Source: CAZGLR01 sp964526635 (GTDB taxonomy: Bacteria; Zixibacteria; MSB-5A5; GN15; JAAZOE01). Taken from it: a stretch of 6,044 bases of DNA. Numbering within the stretch: the stretch's first letter is position 1; each line of letters opens with the position of its first letter. This document shows, in pieces, positions 1-4,955 of the stretch. The stretch spans positions 1-6,044 of the forward strand of contig CAZGLR010000162.1 of NCBI GenBank assembly GCA_964526635.1. Reading direction: 5' to 3'. The notes beneath the pieces were generated by a model that did no database searches, was not told where the DNA came from, and was given only the letters and a program-made list of their open reading frames with translations. Both the position numbers and the translations under genes were made by a program.

Positions 1-1076
1 ATCGCCTGGGAGATCGTCATATCGAGGAAGTCTTCCCACGCTTCGGATTCGAGTTCTTTGAGTTTCTTTTTCCGTTCTTTCTCGTCGGGAACGGCCTTTG
101 ACAGGTTTTCGATAGCTTCTTCAGTCCGCATGTAGATCGGGCCTTTGCCTTCCATGACGTCAAGCATCATGAGCCAGTTACGAAGGTTGGCCGGGACCGG
201 TTTCACCTTGCCATAGGGCGCCCATTTTTCGAGCTCAGCGGCGCGGGTCTGCATATAGTTTTCATCCAGCGCGTTGGTGGCACGGGACTTGAACAGCAGG
301 AACCAGGCGCCGACCGGGCCATAGGCATCCTTGAAGCGAACCGGGATGAAGCGAACTTCCTGACAGGTCAGCTCAGCGCCGGCCTTCAGGGTGAAGTATG
401 TGCTGGCGCCGGAGTTGAACGGCGGGTACCAGCTGCGGCCAAGACCTTCACCGACCGAACGCGGACGGAAGACATGCACCGCACCACCCATGCAGCAGAG
501 GACTGTTTTGGCATGGAAGACATAGAATTTATTTTCACGCGTGCTGAAACCGACAGCGCCAACCACACGACCGTCTTTCACAAGCGGTTCGGTGATAAAC
601 ACACGCTCGTAAATGTTATCCATACCCAGCGCATTTTTGGCGGCTTCAGCCACCAGCACTTTGTAGGATTCGCCGTTGATCATGAGCTGCCAGCGGCCTT
701 CATGCACGTAGTTGCCTTCGGCGTCTTTCCAGATCGGAAGACCCCATTTTTCAAACAGATGGACGGTCGAGTCGACGTGACGGGCGATATTGGCCACGAG
801 GTCTTCACGGGTGATGCCCATGAGGTCGTTGCGGACATAGTCGCAATAGTCTTTCAACGTATTCTGGCCGTCTTTGACGCCGACGTACTGGTTAATCGCC
901 GATAAGCCCATGGCCACAGCACCTGAACGGTCCATGGCGGCTTTATCGACGAGCGTAACTTTGAGGCCGTTTTTCTTGGCCCAGTAGGACGCTTCCACGG
1001 CAGCACCGCAGGCAGCCATCCCACCACCGCAAATCAAAACATCAGTTTTGACTTCGACTGTTTCAAAATTCGCCAT
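1..1076 (-). CDS. aprA: Adenylylsulfate (APS) reductase alpha subunit, N-terminal part; gene continues past the left edge
   Basis: Catalytic FAD subunit of dissimilatory APS reductase, which reduces APS to sulfite and AMP in the cytoplasm together with AprB. The visible 358 codons begin with an ATG at 1076-1074, preceded by a GAAAGGAT ribosome binding site about 11 bases upstream. Residues 11-25 form the FAD dinucleotide-binding fold start (TDVLICGGGMAACGA), followed by the Asp44 region (VTLVDKA) and the family stretch SGAVAMGLSAIN at 51-62. Residues 245-257 (VRFKDAYGPVGAW) match the conserved APS reductase segment near the substrate pocket. AprA is usually around 650 residues, so roughly the C-terminal 45% is outside the window. 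The gene begins 18 bases after the aprB stop, in the classical aprBA order, and is surely cotranscribed with it. The family call is very secure; no frameshift is seen in the visible part. Confidence 0.97.
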   Translation of the reverse strand, partial: MANFETVEVKTDVLICGGGMAACGAAVEASYWAKKNGLKVTLVDKAAMDRSGAVAMGLSAINQYVGVKDGQNTLKDYCDYVRNDLMGITREDLVANIARHVDSTVHLFEKWGLPIWKDAEGNYVHEGRWQLMINGESYKVLVAEAAKNALGMDNIYERVFITEPLVKDGRVVGAVGFSTRENKFYVFHAKTVLCCMGGAVHVFRPRSVGEGLGRSWYPPFNSGASTYFTLKAGAELTCQEVRFIPVRFKDAYGPVGAWFLLFKSRATNALDENYMQTRAAELEKWAPYGKVKPVPANLRNWLMMLDVMEGKGPIYMRTEEAIENLSKAVPDEKERKKKLKELESEAWEDFLDMTISQA

Positions 1077-1094
1077 AATGTGTCTAATCCTTTC

Positions 1095-1529
1095 TTAGAG
1101 CTTCGGCAGCTCGCCCATGCCAGTGGATTCAGGTTCAGTGGACAGGTATTCGCTGTTTAAGTCCTCATGCGGCTTGTATCCGCCATCCGGCACCGCCTGA
1201 CCTTCCGGCGTGGTGCGAATCGGGAATTTGAAACGCTTGAGGGTTCCATTGCGGAACTTGACCGTCCACATGATGGAGTCGGTCGACCGCATCGGCGTCA
1301 CCATGGCGCCCATCGGGCAGAAGTCGGCATAACCGCGCACTTCGATCGCCTGGGTCGGGCAGATCTTGACACAGCTATAGCACTCCCAGCACATTTCCGG
1401 GGCCTGGTTAAAAGCCTTCATCTGTTCTTTGTCGAGAACCATCAGGTCGTTGGGGCAAATATACTGACACGCGGTTTTATCGAGTGCCTTGCACCCATCG
1501 CACTTCTCAACGATTACGAAACTCGGCAT
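1095..1529 (-). CDS. aprB: APS reductase beta subunit, two-[4Fe-4S] ferredoxin-like
   Basis: Electron-transfer subunit of APS reductase, 144 residues, close to the usual AprB size. Eight cysteines for two [4Fe-4S] clusters are all present: C10, C13, C21 and C25 in the first group, and C47, C50, C53 and C57 in the second. Trp48 lies between the clusters; in the Archaeoglobus structure the equivalent Trp is described as bridging electron flow to the FAD of AprA. The middle part (residues 84-106, with SIMWTVKFRNG and LKRFKFPIRTTP) is the typical AprB beta-sheet segment. The tail after about residue 110 is the extension that in known structures wraps around AprA. The start is set by a perfect AGGAGG at 1540-1535, five bases before the ATG. 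An overlapping ATG four bases upstream is out of frame. The gene lies 65 bases downstream of sat and 18 upstream of aprA. Confidence 0.98.
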   Translation of the reverse strand: MPSFVIVEKCDGCKALDKTACQYICPNDLMVLDKEQMKAFNQAPEMCWECYSCVKICPTQAIEVRGYADFCPMGAMVTPMRSTDSIMWTVKFRNGTLKRFKFPIRTTPEGQAVPDGGYKPHEDLNSEYLSTEPESTGMGELPKL

Positions 1530-1594
1530 GCATGCCTCCTATTGGAAGAATTGCGATATGGTAATACACACTATTTATCACGTTACGCGATTTC

Positions 1595-2836
1595 TCACTT
1601 TTTGAGTTTTGACTCGGCTTCGCCCGAGGCGTGGCCGTGCATTTTCACTTCAACTCTCTCTTCGTCAGCCAGGCTGGAATAGTAGCCCTTGAGAATCTCA
1701 AGCACTTCCGGACGACTGAATTCTTCGGGGATTTCATCCATCTTGCCTTCGGAGAGAAGCTTGCGAAGCTTCGTGCCGGACAGGAACAACCGCTTGTCCT
1801 TGTTGGCTTCCGGCGAAGTCTTCATCGACGCCATACCACCCTGACCGTAATCCCAGAACGTCCAATCGATCGGCAGCATCTGGCATTTCAGGGCGCCATC
1901 CCACAACTTGTGATAGGCATCCTGGGCATCGAACGGGCCATAGTAGTCGCCGACACCGGCATGGTCACGGCCGATTATCATGTGCGTGCAGCCGAAGTTC
2001 TGGCGGAAGAGACCATGGAGCAGGCCCTCACGCGGTCCGGCATAGCGCATATCCAGCGGGTAGCCGCCGGTCACTACATGATTTTTGTTGAAGTAGTTGT
2101 CGATCAGAACATTGATGCATTTGACGCGAACGTCGGCGGGAATGTCACCGGCTTTTAGCTTGCCGACCAGCTGATGAATAAAGCATCCATCGGAAACCTC
2201 GATCGCGATCTTGGCCAGATATTCATGCGAGCGGTGCATCGGGTTACGAAGCTGCAGCGCGGCGATTGTCTTCCAGCCCTTTTCTTCGAAAATCTTGCGG
2301 CTTTCGGCGGGTCGCATGTATATGTCGCCGAATTCCTTCGGGAAATAACTTTCCGAGAGCACTTTCACCGGGCCGGCCAGATTGTACTTCTTCTGCGCCA
2401 TGACCATCTGAACACCCGGATGCTCGGTGTCAGTTGTGGCATACACGTGCTTGCATTCGAATTCCCGGTCGATTTCATAGCATTCGGTGACCTTGATCGT
2501 ACCCATAATCTCATCGGTTTCGCCGGAGAGCAGGCAGAATTCAGTGCCGGGGTTAACTTTTTCGTCATGCGACAGGGTGATCGGAATCGGCCAGAAAATG
2601 CCATTGGCCATCTTCATATCCTGGCAGACGCCTTTCCAGTCGTCATGGCCCATGAAACCATCAAGCGGCGTAAACCCGCCGATACCAAGCATAATCAAAT
2701 CACCGGTTTCACGGGACGACATTTTGATTTTGGGCAAACCATCGGCTCGCTTCAGTTCAGCTTCCTTTTCGGCTCCTTCCAGGAGCAGGATCTTGAGCTC
2801 GTCGGCTCCGTGGGGGGATATTAATTGCGACATCAT
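1595..2836 (-). CDS. sat: Dissimilatory ATP sulfurylase (sulfate adenylyltransferase)
   Basis: Converts sulfate and ATP to APS and pyrophosphate, the first step of sulfate reduction. The 413-residue protein has the complete family pattern: an N-terminal PUA-like domain (about 1-165), the catalytic QLRNPMHRSHE motif at 195-205, GRDHAGVGDYYGPFDAQ at 289-305 and SGTKLRKLL at 353-361. There is no C-terminal APS-kinase domain, as expected for the dissimilatory enzyme. Residues 391-413 form a short charged tail rich in Glu, His and Lys. The segment 329-343 lacks the CxxC...C...H zinc ligands seen in many bacterial homologues: Asp329, Gln332, Ser341 and Glu343 occupy those places. Two adjacent ATG codons (2836 and 2833) are possible starts; GAGGA at 2847-2843 suits either. 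First gene of the sat-aprB-aprA operon. Family call very secure. Confidence 0.98.
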   Translation of the reverse strand: MMSQLISPHGADELKILLLEGAEKEAELKRADGLPKIKMSSRETGDLIMLGIGGFTPLDGFMGHDDWKGVCQDMKMANGIFWPIPITLSHDEKVNPGTEFCLLSGETDEIMGTIKVTECYEIDREFECKHVYATTDTEHPGVQMVMAQKKYNLAGPVKVLSESYFPKEFGDIYMRPAESRKIFEEKGWKTIAALQLRNPMHRSHEYLAKIAIEVSDGCFIHQLVGKLKAGDIPADVRVKCINVLIDNYFNKNHVVTGGYPLDMRYAGPREGLLHGLFRQNFGCTHMIIGRDHAGVGDYYGPFDAQDAYHKLWDGALKCQMLPIDWTFWDYGQGGMASMKTSPEANKDKRLFLSGTKLRKLLSEGKMDEIPEEFSRPEVLEILKGYYSSLADEERVEVKMHGHASGEAESKLKK

Positions 2837-2865
2837 TGACCGTCCTCTATTTTGAAGTCCTAATG

Positions 2866-2876
2866 ATTCTATTATA
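2866..2876 (-). promoter_or_regulatory. Candidate -10 elements of the sat promoter
   Basis: Read on the minus strand, TATAAT (2876-2871) is followed directly by an overlapping TAGAAT (2871-2866), 30-40 bases upstream of the sat start. Neither has a good -35 hexamer. The TAGAAT box is centred 32 bases from the centre of the TTGTGA-N6-TCACAA palindrome, which is the spacing of a class II CRP/FNR-activated promoter with its site at -41.5. A start of transcription near 2859 is inferred, giving a leader of about 22 bases before the ATG. Confidence 0.55.
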
Positions 2877-2891
2877 TTCTATCGGCAAAGT

Positions 2892-2909
2892 TTGTGACTT
2901 TTTTCACAA
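2892..2909. promoter_or_regulatory. Perfect CRP/FNR-superfamily operator (TTGTGA-N6-TCACAA), HcpR-like
   Basis: TTGTGA (2892-2897) and TCACAA (2904-2909) form a perfect inverted repeat around CTTTTT, extended by matching T/A-rich flanks. This is the CRP-type half-site geometry. It is also, as I recall it, the predicted recognition pattern of HcpR, a CRP/FNR-family regulator of Desulfovibrio-type sulfate reducers whose predicted regulon includes sat and apr genes as well as the hybrid-cluster protein. The site sits 56-73 bases upstream of the sat ATG and covers the -35 position of the inferred promoter, so it could activate (class II) or repress. The regulator itself is not in the window. Confidence 0.65.
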
Positions 2910-2968
2910 GACGATTTCAAAAAAAACCACCGCCTCTCAAAATTACTTTACGCCGTTTGGCCAAAAGA

Positions 2969-2986
2969 ATGTAAAAATTTTCACAA
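2969..2986. promoter_or_regulatory. Degenerate second CRP/FNR-like site upstream of sat
   Basis: ATGTAA (2969-2974) and TCACAA (2981-2986) flank AAATTT with the same six-base spacer as the perfect site. One half matches fully and the other differs at two positions. The ten-base string TTTTCACAAG occurs both here (2978-2987) and at the perfect site (2901-2910), exactly 77 bases apart. It may be an auxiliary operator, but in AT-rich DNA a chance match is possible. Confidence 0.3.
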
Positions 2987-3047
2987 GCACTGTCAAGCGA
3001 AAAATGGCAAAATATACCCCTTTTTCATTCTGTTGGACCTTCTGCGG

Positions 3048-3079
3048 CATGATTAATCATGGGTGAAAAATGGTATAAT
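3048..3079 (+). promoter_or_regulatory. 14-base palindrome followed by an extended -10 box
   Basis: CATGATTAATCATG (3048-3061) is a perfect 14-base palindrome. Ten bases after it comes TGGTATAAT (3071-3079), a full extended -10 element (TGn-TATAAT) facing right. The palindrome overlaps the place where a -35 box would be, an arrangement typical of an operator over a promoter. No gene directly follows; qmoC starts 437 bases downstream. It could drive a long qmoC leader, a small RNA, or nothing. Confidence 0.35.
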
Positions 3080-3390
3080 CAGCCAATATCTGAAAGTACT
3101 CATAGCCAGGTTCATAAACCGTTATAAAATTATGGATTACGGGAAGGATGCTGTCATTATTCATATATCTTTATATTTTTAAATCAGTTATATGCCACAG
3201 GCGATTCGCCTTTAAAAACTGTTATCAAAAAACAAGTTGGATGCCTGCTACCGGCCTTATCCGAATACACTTAGAGAATCGATCCAAGACCCCGCCCGGG
3301 ACTATTTGTGACCCCTCCTGCCGTGGATAATATTGTCTGTGTTGAGGGTTTTACCATATAGAAGGAAAATGCTCAAAGATTGCCCCGACA

Positions 3391-3408
3391 TTGTGAAAAA
3401 AATAACAA
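3391..3408. promoter_or_regulatory. CRP/FNR-like operator upstream of qmoC, one mismatch from the sat site consensus
   Basis: TTGTGA (3391-3396), six A residues, then TAACAA (3403-3408). This is one base off TTGTGA-N6-TCACAA, the same pattern as the perfect palindrome at the sat promoter. It ends six bases before the TTGACA of the inferred qmoC promoter and is centred roughly 50 bases upstream of the expected transcription start. Finding the same pattern at both divergent promoters supports shared control of sat-aprBA and qmoC. Confidence 0.5.
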
Positions 3409-3414
3409 AATACC

Positions 3415-3443
3415 TTGACAGTATAAATCACCCGAAGTATTTT
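3415..3443 (+). promoter_or_regulatory. Sigma70-type promoter candidate for qmoC
   Basis: A consensus -35 TTGACA (3415-3420) is followed after exactly 17 bases by TATTTT (3438-3443), a fair -10. Transcription would begin near 3450, giving a leader of about 66 bases before the qmoC ATG. A second -10-like TATAAA (3449-3454) has no matching -35. Confidence 0.55.
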
Positions 3444-3491
3444 CCGAGTATAAAGAATGAGGCAAAAATAACAGGATCAGAGCGGTCCTGA

Positions 3492-3505
3492 TTGATATAG
3501 ATCAA
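3492..3505. promoter_or_regulatory. Perfect FNR-box palindrome TTGAT-N4-ATCAA abutting the qmoC ribosome binding site
   Basis: TTGAT (3492-3496), ATAG, ATCAA (3501-3505) match the FNR/Anr consensus at every defined base. The right arm shares two bases with the AAGGAG Shine-Dalgarno sequence (3504-3509) of qmoC. Downstream of the inferred promoter, a bound protein would block transcription rather than help it. In RNA the same repeat can form a five-pair hairpin next to the ribosome binding site. It may also be a coincidence, since the element is short. Confidence 0.4.
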
Positions 3506-3516
3506 GGAGTGAACCC

Positions 3517-4770
3517 ATGGCTGAAAAACGGCGGATTGATCCCGATCTGGGCTTTATCCGGGAAATAGAAAAGGCCGGGGGCGATACCCTCAAGAAGTGT
3601 TACCAATGTGCCACCTGTTCGGTTGTCTGCAACCTGTCACCGGCCGATAAGCCGTTCCCGCGCAAAGAAATGGTCTTGGCGCAGTGGGGTCAGGTCGACA
3701 AACTGGTGGCTGATCCCGATGTCTGGTTGTGCTACCAGTGCAATGACTGTTCGACCAGATGCCCGCGTGAAGCGCGTCCCGGCGATGTCATGGCGGCGAT
3801 CCGTGCCTACGTCTACAAGCATTTTGCGGTACCGTCATTTATGGGCAAAGCCCTGGCGACACCGACGGCGCTGCCGCTTTTGTTTCTGGTCCCGGTTATC
3901 ATATTGCTGGCCTGTATTCAGTTTTCCGCGCCTCGCACGGCCGACGGTGCTTTCCTGTTTATGACGGGGGTGCCGATCGATTTTAACGTGTTTCTGCCGC
4001 ACAGCACGGTTGACGCGCTCTTTGTGTTCGGCAATATCCTGATTTTCACCCTGGCCGCTATCGGCTTCACCAGATTCTGGCGAGTACTCAGATCGTCGGG
4101 AAGTGAGATCAAAGTCGGCTTTTTGCCGGCCAGCTGGATGACGGTGAGGGAAATCATCAGCCACTCCAAGTTCAATCAATGCGAGGCCAACAAAGTTCGC
4201 AGCACGGCCCATATGTTGATGATGATGGGATTTGTCGGGGCTATGATCACCACCGGTCTGGTGCTTTTTCTGGTGTTTCTGCCGCATTATATGCATCTGC
4301 TGGGTGTGACCAGTTTGAATTCGTTTTTCACGGTGCCGATCGATTTGCCGCATCCGATAAAATTTTTGGGCGCCACCAGCGGTGTGATGATGTTCCTGGG
4401 CGGCGGAATCATGATTTTCAGGCGCTGGGCGGGGCGTGACGAAGTCGGGGCCAGCGGCTATGCCGATCAACTCTTTTTGTACATCGTTTTCCTTACCGGA
4501 CTGACGGGAATGACGTCGTGGCTGTTCCGTGTTGCCGATTCGGCGGTATTTGCCTACGGCAGCTATTTCGTGCATCTCCTGATGGTTTACTTCCTGCTGT
4601 GGTATATGCCGTATTCCAAATTCGCTCACATGATTTACCGCACGCTGGCGTTGATCCACGCCCGTATGATTGGCCGCACCGCGCGCTGCGAGGTTCCTGA
4701 AGTTCTTCCCGCGACAGCGCCGGCCGAGAAACAACCAACGGAAAAAGCAGAACAGCCACAGGCTGCCTGA
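3517..4770 (+). CDS. qmoC: QmoC-like subunit of the quinone-interacting membrane-bound oxidoreductase (HdrC-HdrE fusion)
   Basis: Membrane subunit expected to take electrons from menaquinol and pass them through QmoAB to APS reductase. The 417-residue protein begins with a cytoplasmic HdrC-like domain holding two complete [4Fe-4S] motifs: C28, C31, C34, C38 and C72, C75, C78, C82 (each CxxCxxCxxxC). About six hydrophobic membrane segments follow, near 117-137, 165-185, 229-255, 284-301, 316-336 and 350-366. His232 and His353 lie in membrane segments and are candidates for heme b ligands. The cytoplasmic loop with HSKFNQCEANK (216-226) resembles QmoC proteins. The tail (394-417) is rich in Ala, Pro, Glu and Lys. 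The start follows AAGGAG with seven bases of spacing. Unusually, qmoA and qmoB are not adjacent; the gene stands divergent from sat and ends at its own terminator. A related HdrC/HdrE-type oxidoreductase is the main alternative, but the sat-apr context favours QmoC. Confidence 0.88.
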   Translation: MAEKRRIDPDLGFIREIEKAGGDTLKKCYQCATCSVVCNLSPADKPFPRKEMVLAQWGQVDKLVADPDVWLCYQCNDCSTRCPREARPGDVMAAIRAYVYKHFAVPSFMGKALATPTALPLLFLVPVIILLACIQFSAPRTADGAFLFMTGVPIDFNVFLPHSTVDALFVFGNILIFTLAAIGFTRFWRVLRSSGSEIKVGFLPASWMTVREIISHSKFNQCEANKVRSTAHMLMMMGFVGAMITTGLVLFLVFLPHYMHLLGVTSLNSFFTVPIDLPHPIKFLGATSGVMMFLGGGIMIFRRWAGRDEVGASGYADQLFLYIVFLTGLTGMTSWLFRVADSAVFAYGSYFVHLLMVYFLLWYMPYSKFAHMIYRTLALIHARMIGRTARCEVPEVLPATAPAEKQPTEKAEQPQAA

Positions 4771-4809
4771 TTGTCAGTGAATGTACGAGAGAGGTTGTAA
4801 ACACTCAAT

Positions 4810-4846
4810 AAAAGCCGGCCATGCCCCCGCATGTTCGGCTTTTTTT
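4810..4846 (+). terminator. Rho-independent terminator after qmoC
   Basis: AGCCG (4813-4817) pairs with CGGCT (4836-4840), and CATGC (4820-4824) pairs with GCATG (4829-4833) around a CCCC loop; a GC/TT mismatch lies between the two stems. A run of seven T (4840-4846) follows. It begins about 40 bases after the qmoC stop and shows that qmoC is probably transcribed separately from the transporter gene. Confidence 0.88.
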
Positions 4847-4859
4847 ATCCGGCAAGGCC

Positions 4860-4901
4860 CTATAATTATAGATTGTTTTATCGACAATAACATGGTACCA
4901 T
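4860..4901. promoter_or_regulatory. Cluster of three small palindromes upstream of the transporter
   Basis: Three inverted repeats follow one another: CTATAATTATAG (4860-4871, perfect 12-base palindrome containing TATAAT), ATTGT-N7-ACAAT (4872-4888), and ATGGTACCAT (4892-4901, perfect 10-base palindrome). They fill the spacer between the qmoC terminator and the transporter start. Such packing suggests operator sites or a structured leader. No clear -35/-10 pair could be chosen, and no known regulator consensus is matched. Confidence 0.3.
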
Positions 4902-4955
4902 AAAGAGTATCGCAAACAAAAATCTTCCCTGTACCAGGCACTGTGAGGTGTGCGC

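Larger units (their letters stand above)
2837..3516. other. Divergent AT-rich control region between sat and qmoC
   Basis: About 680 bases separate the divergent sat and qmoC starts, and no convincing protein-coding gene lies within. The DNA is much richer in A and T than the flanking genes, with many short A and T runs. It holds the sat promoter and a CRP/FNR-like palindrome at the left end, a degenerate second copy near 2969-2986, a 14-base palindrome with an extended -10 box near 3048-3079, and the qmoC promoter region from 3391 on. The stretch 3080-3360 shows only a weak hairpin (AGGCG-ATT-CGCCT, 3199-3211) and nothing else I can assign. Confidence 0.8.

Noticed and set aside
474..905. 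143-codon plus-strand frame opposite aprA
   Set aside because: Lies wholly within aprA in antisense and has no domain; aprA is unbroken across it.
1530..1594. Separate promoter or terminator between sat and aprB
   Set aside because: No stem with a T run, and no -35/-10 pair of reasonable quality on the minus strand; simple cotranscription is the easier reading.
1631..2824. Two long plus-strand frames opposite sat (1631-2158 and 2174-2824)
   Set aside because: Antisense shadows of sat, whose motifs are complete on the minus strand; no ribosome binding sites or domains support them.
2836..3066. 76-codon plus-strand frame in the divergent control region
   Set aside because: Starts inside the sat leader, runs through the operators, has no good ribosome binding site and has the biased composition of AT-rich noncoding DNA.
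3199..3218. Hairpin AGGCG-ATT-CGCCT followed by TTTAAAAA as a terminator
   Set aside because: The stem has only five pairs and the T run is three bases; too weak to call without transcript data.
3148..3330. 60-codon plus-strand frame in the control region
   Set aside because: The purine-rich stretch GGGAAGG abuts the ATG with no spacing, the translated sequence has no recognisable features, and codon use is unlike that of the neighbouring genes.
3835..4734. 299-codon open frame on the minus strand opposite qmoC
   Set aside because: It is a shadow of qmoC: its composition is dominated by Arg, His and Gln with no recognisable domain, while the plus strand encodes two complete iron-sulfur motifs and membrane segments.
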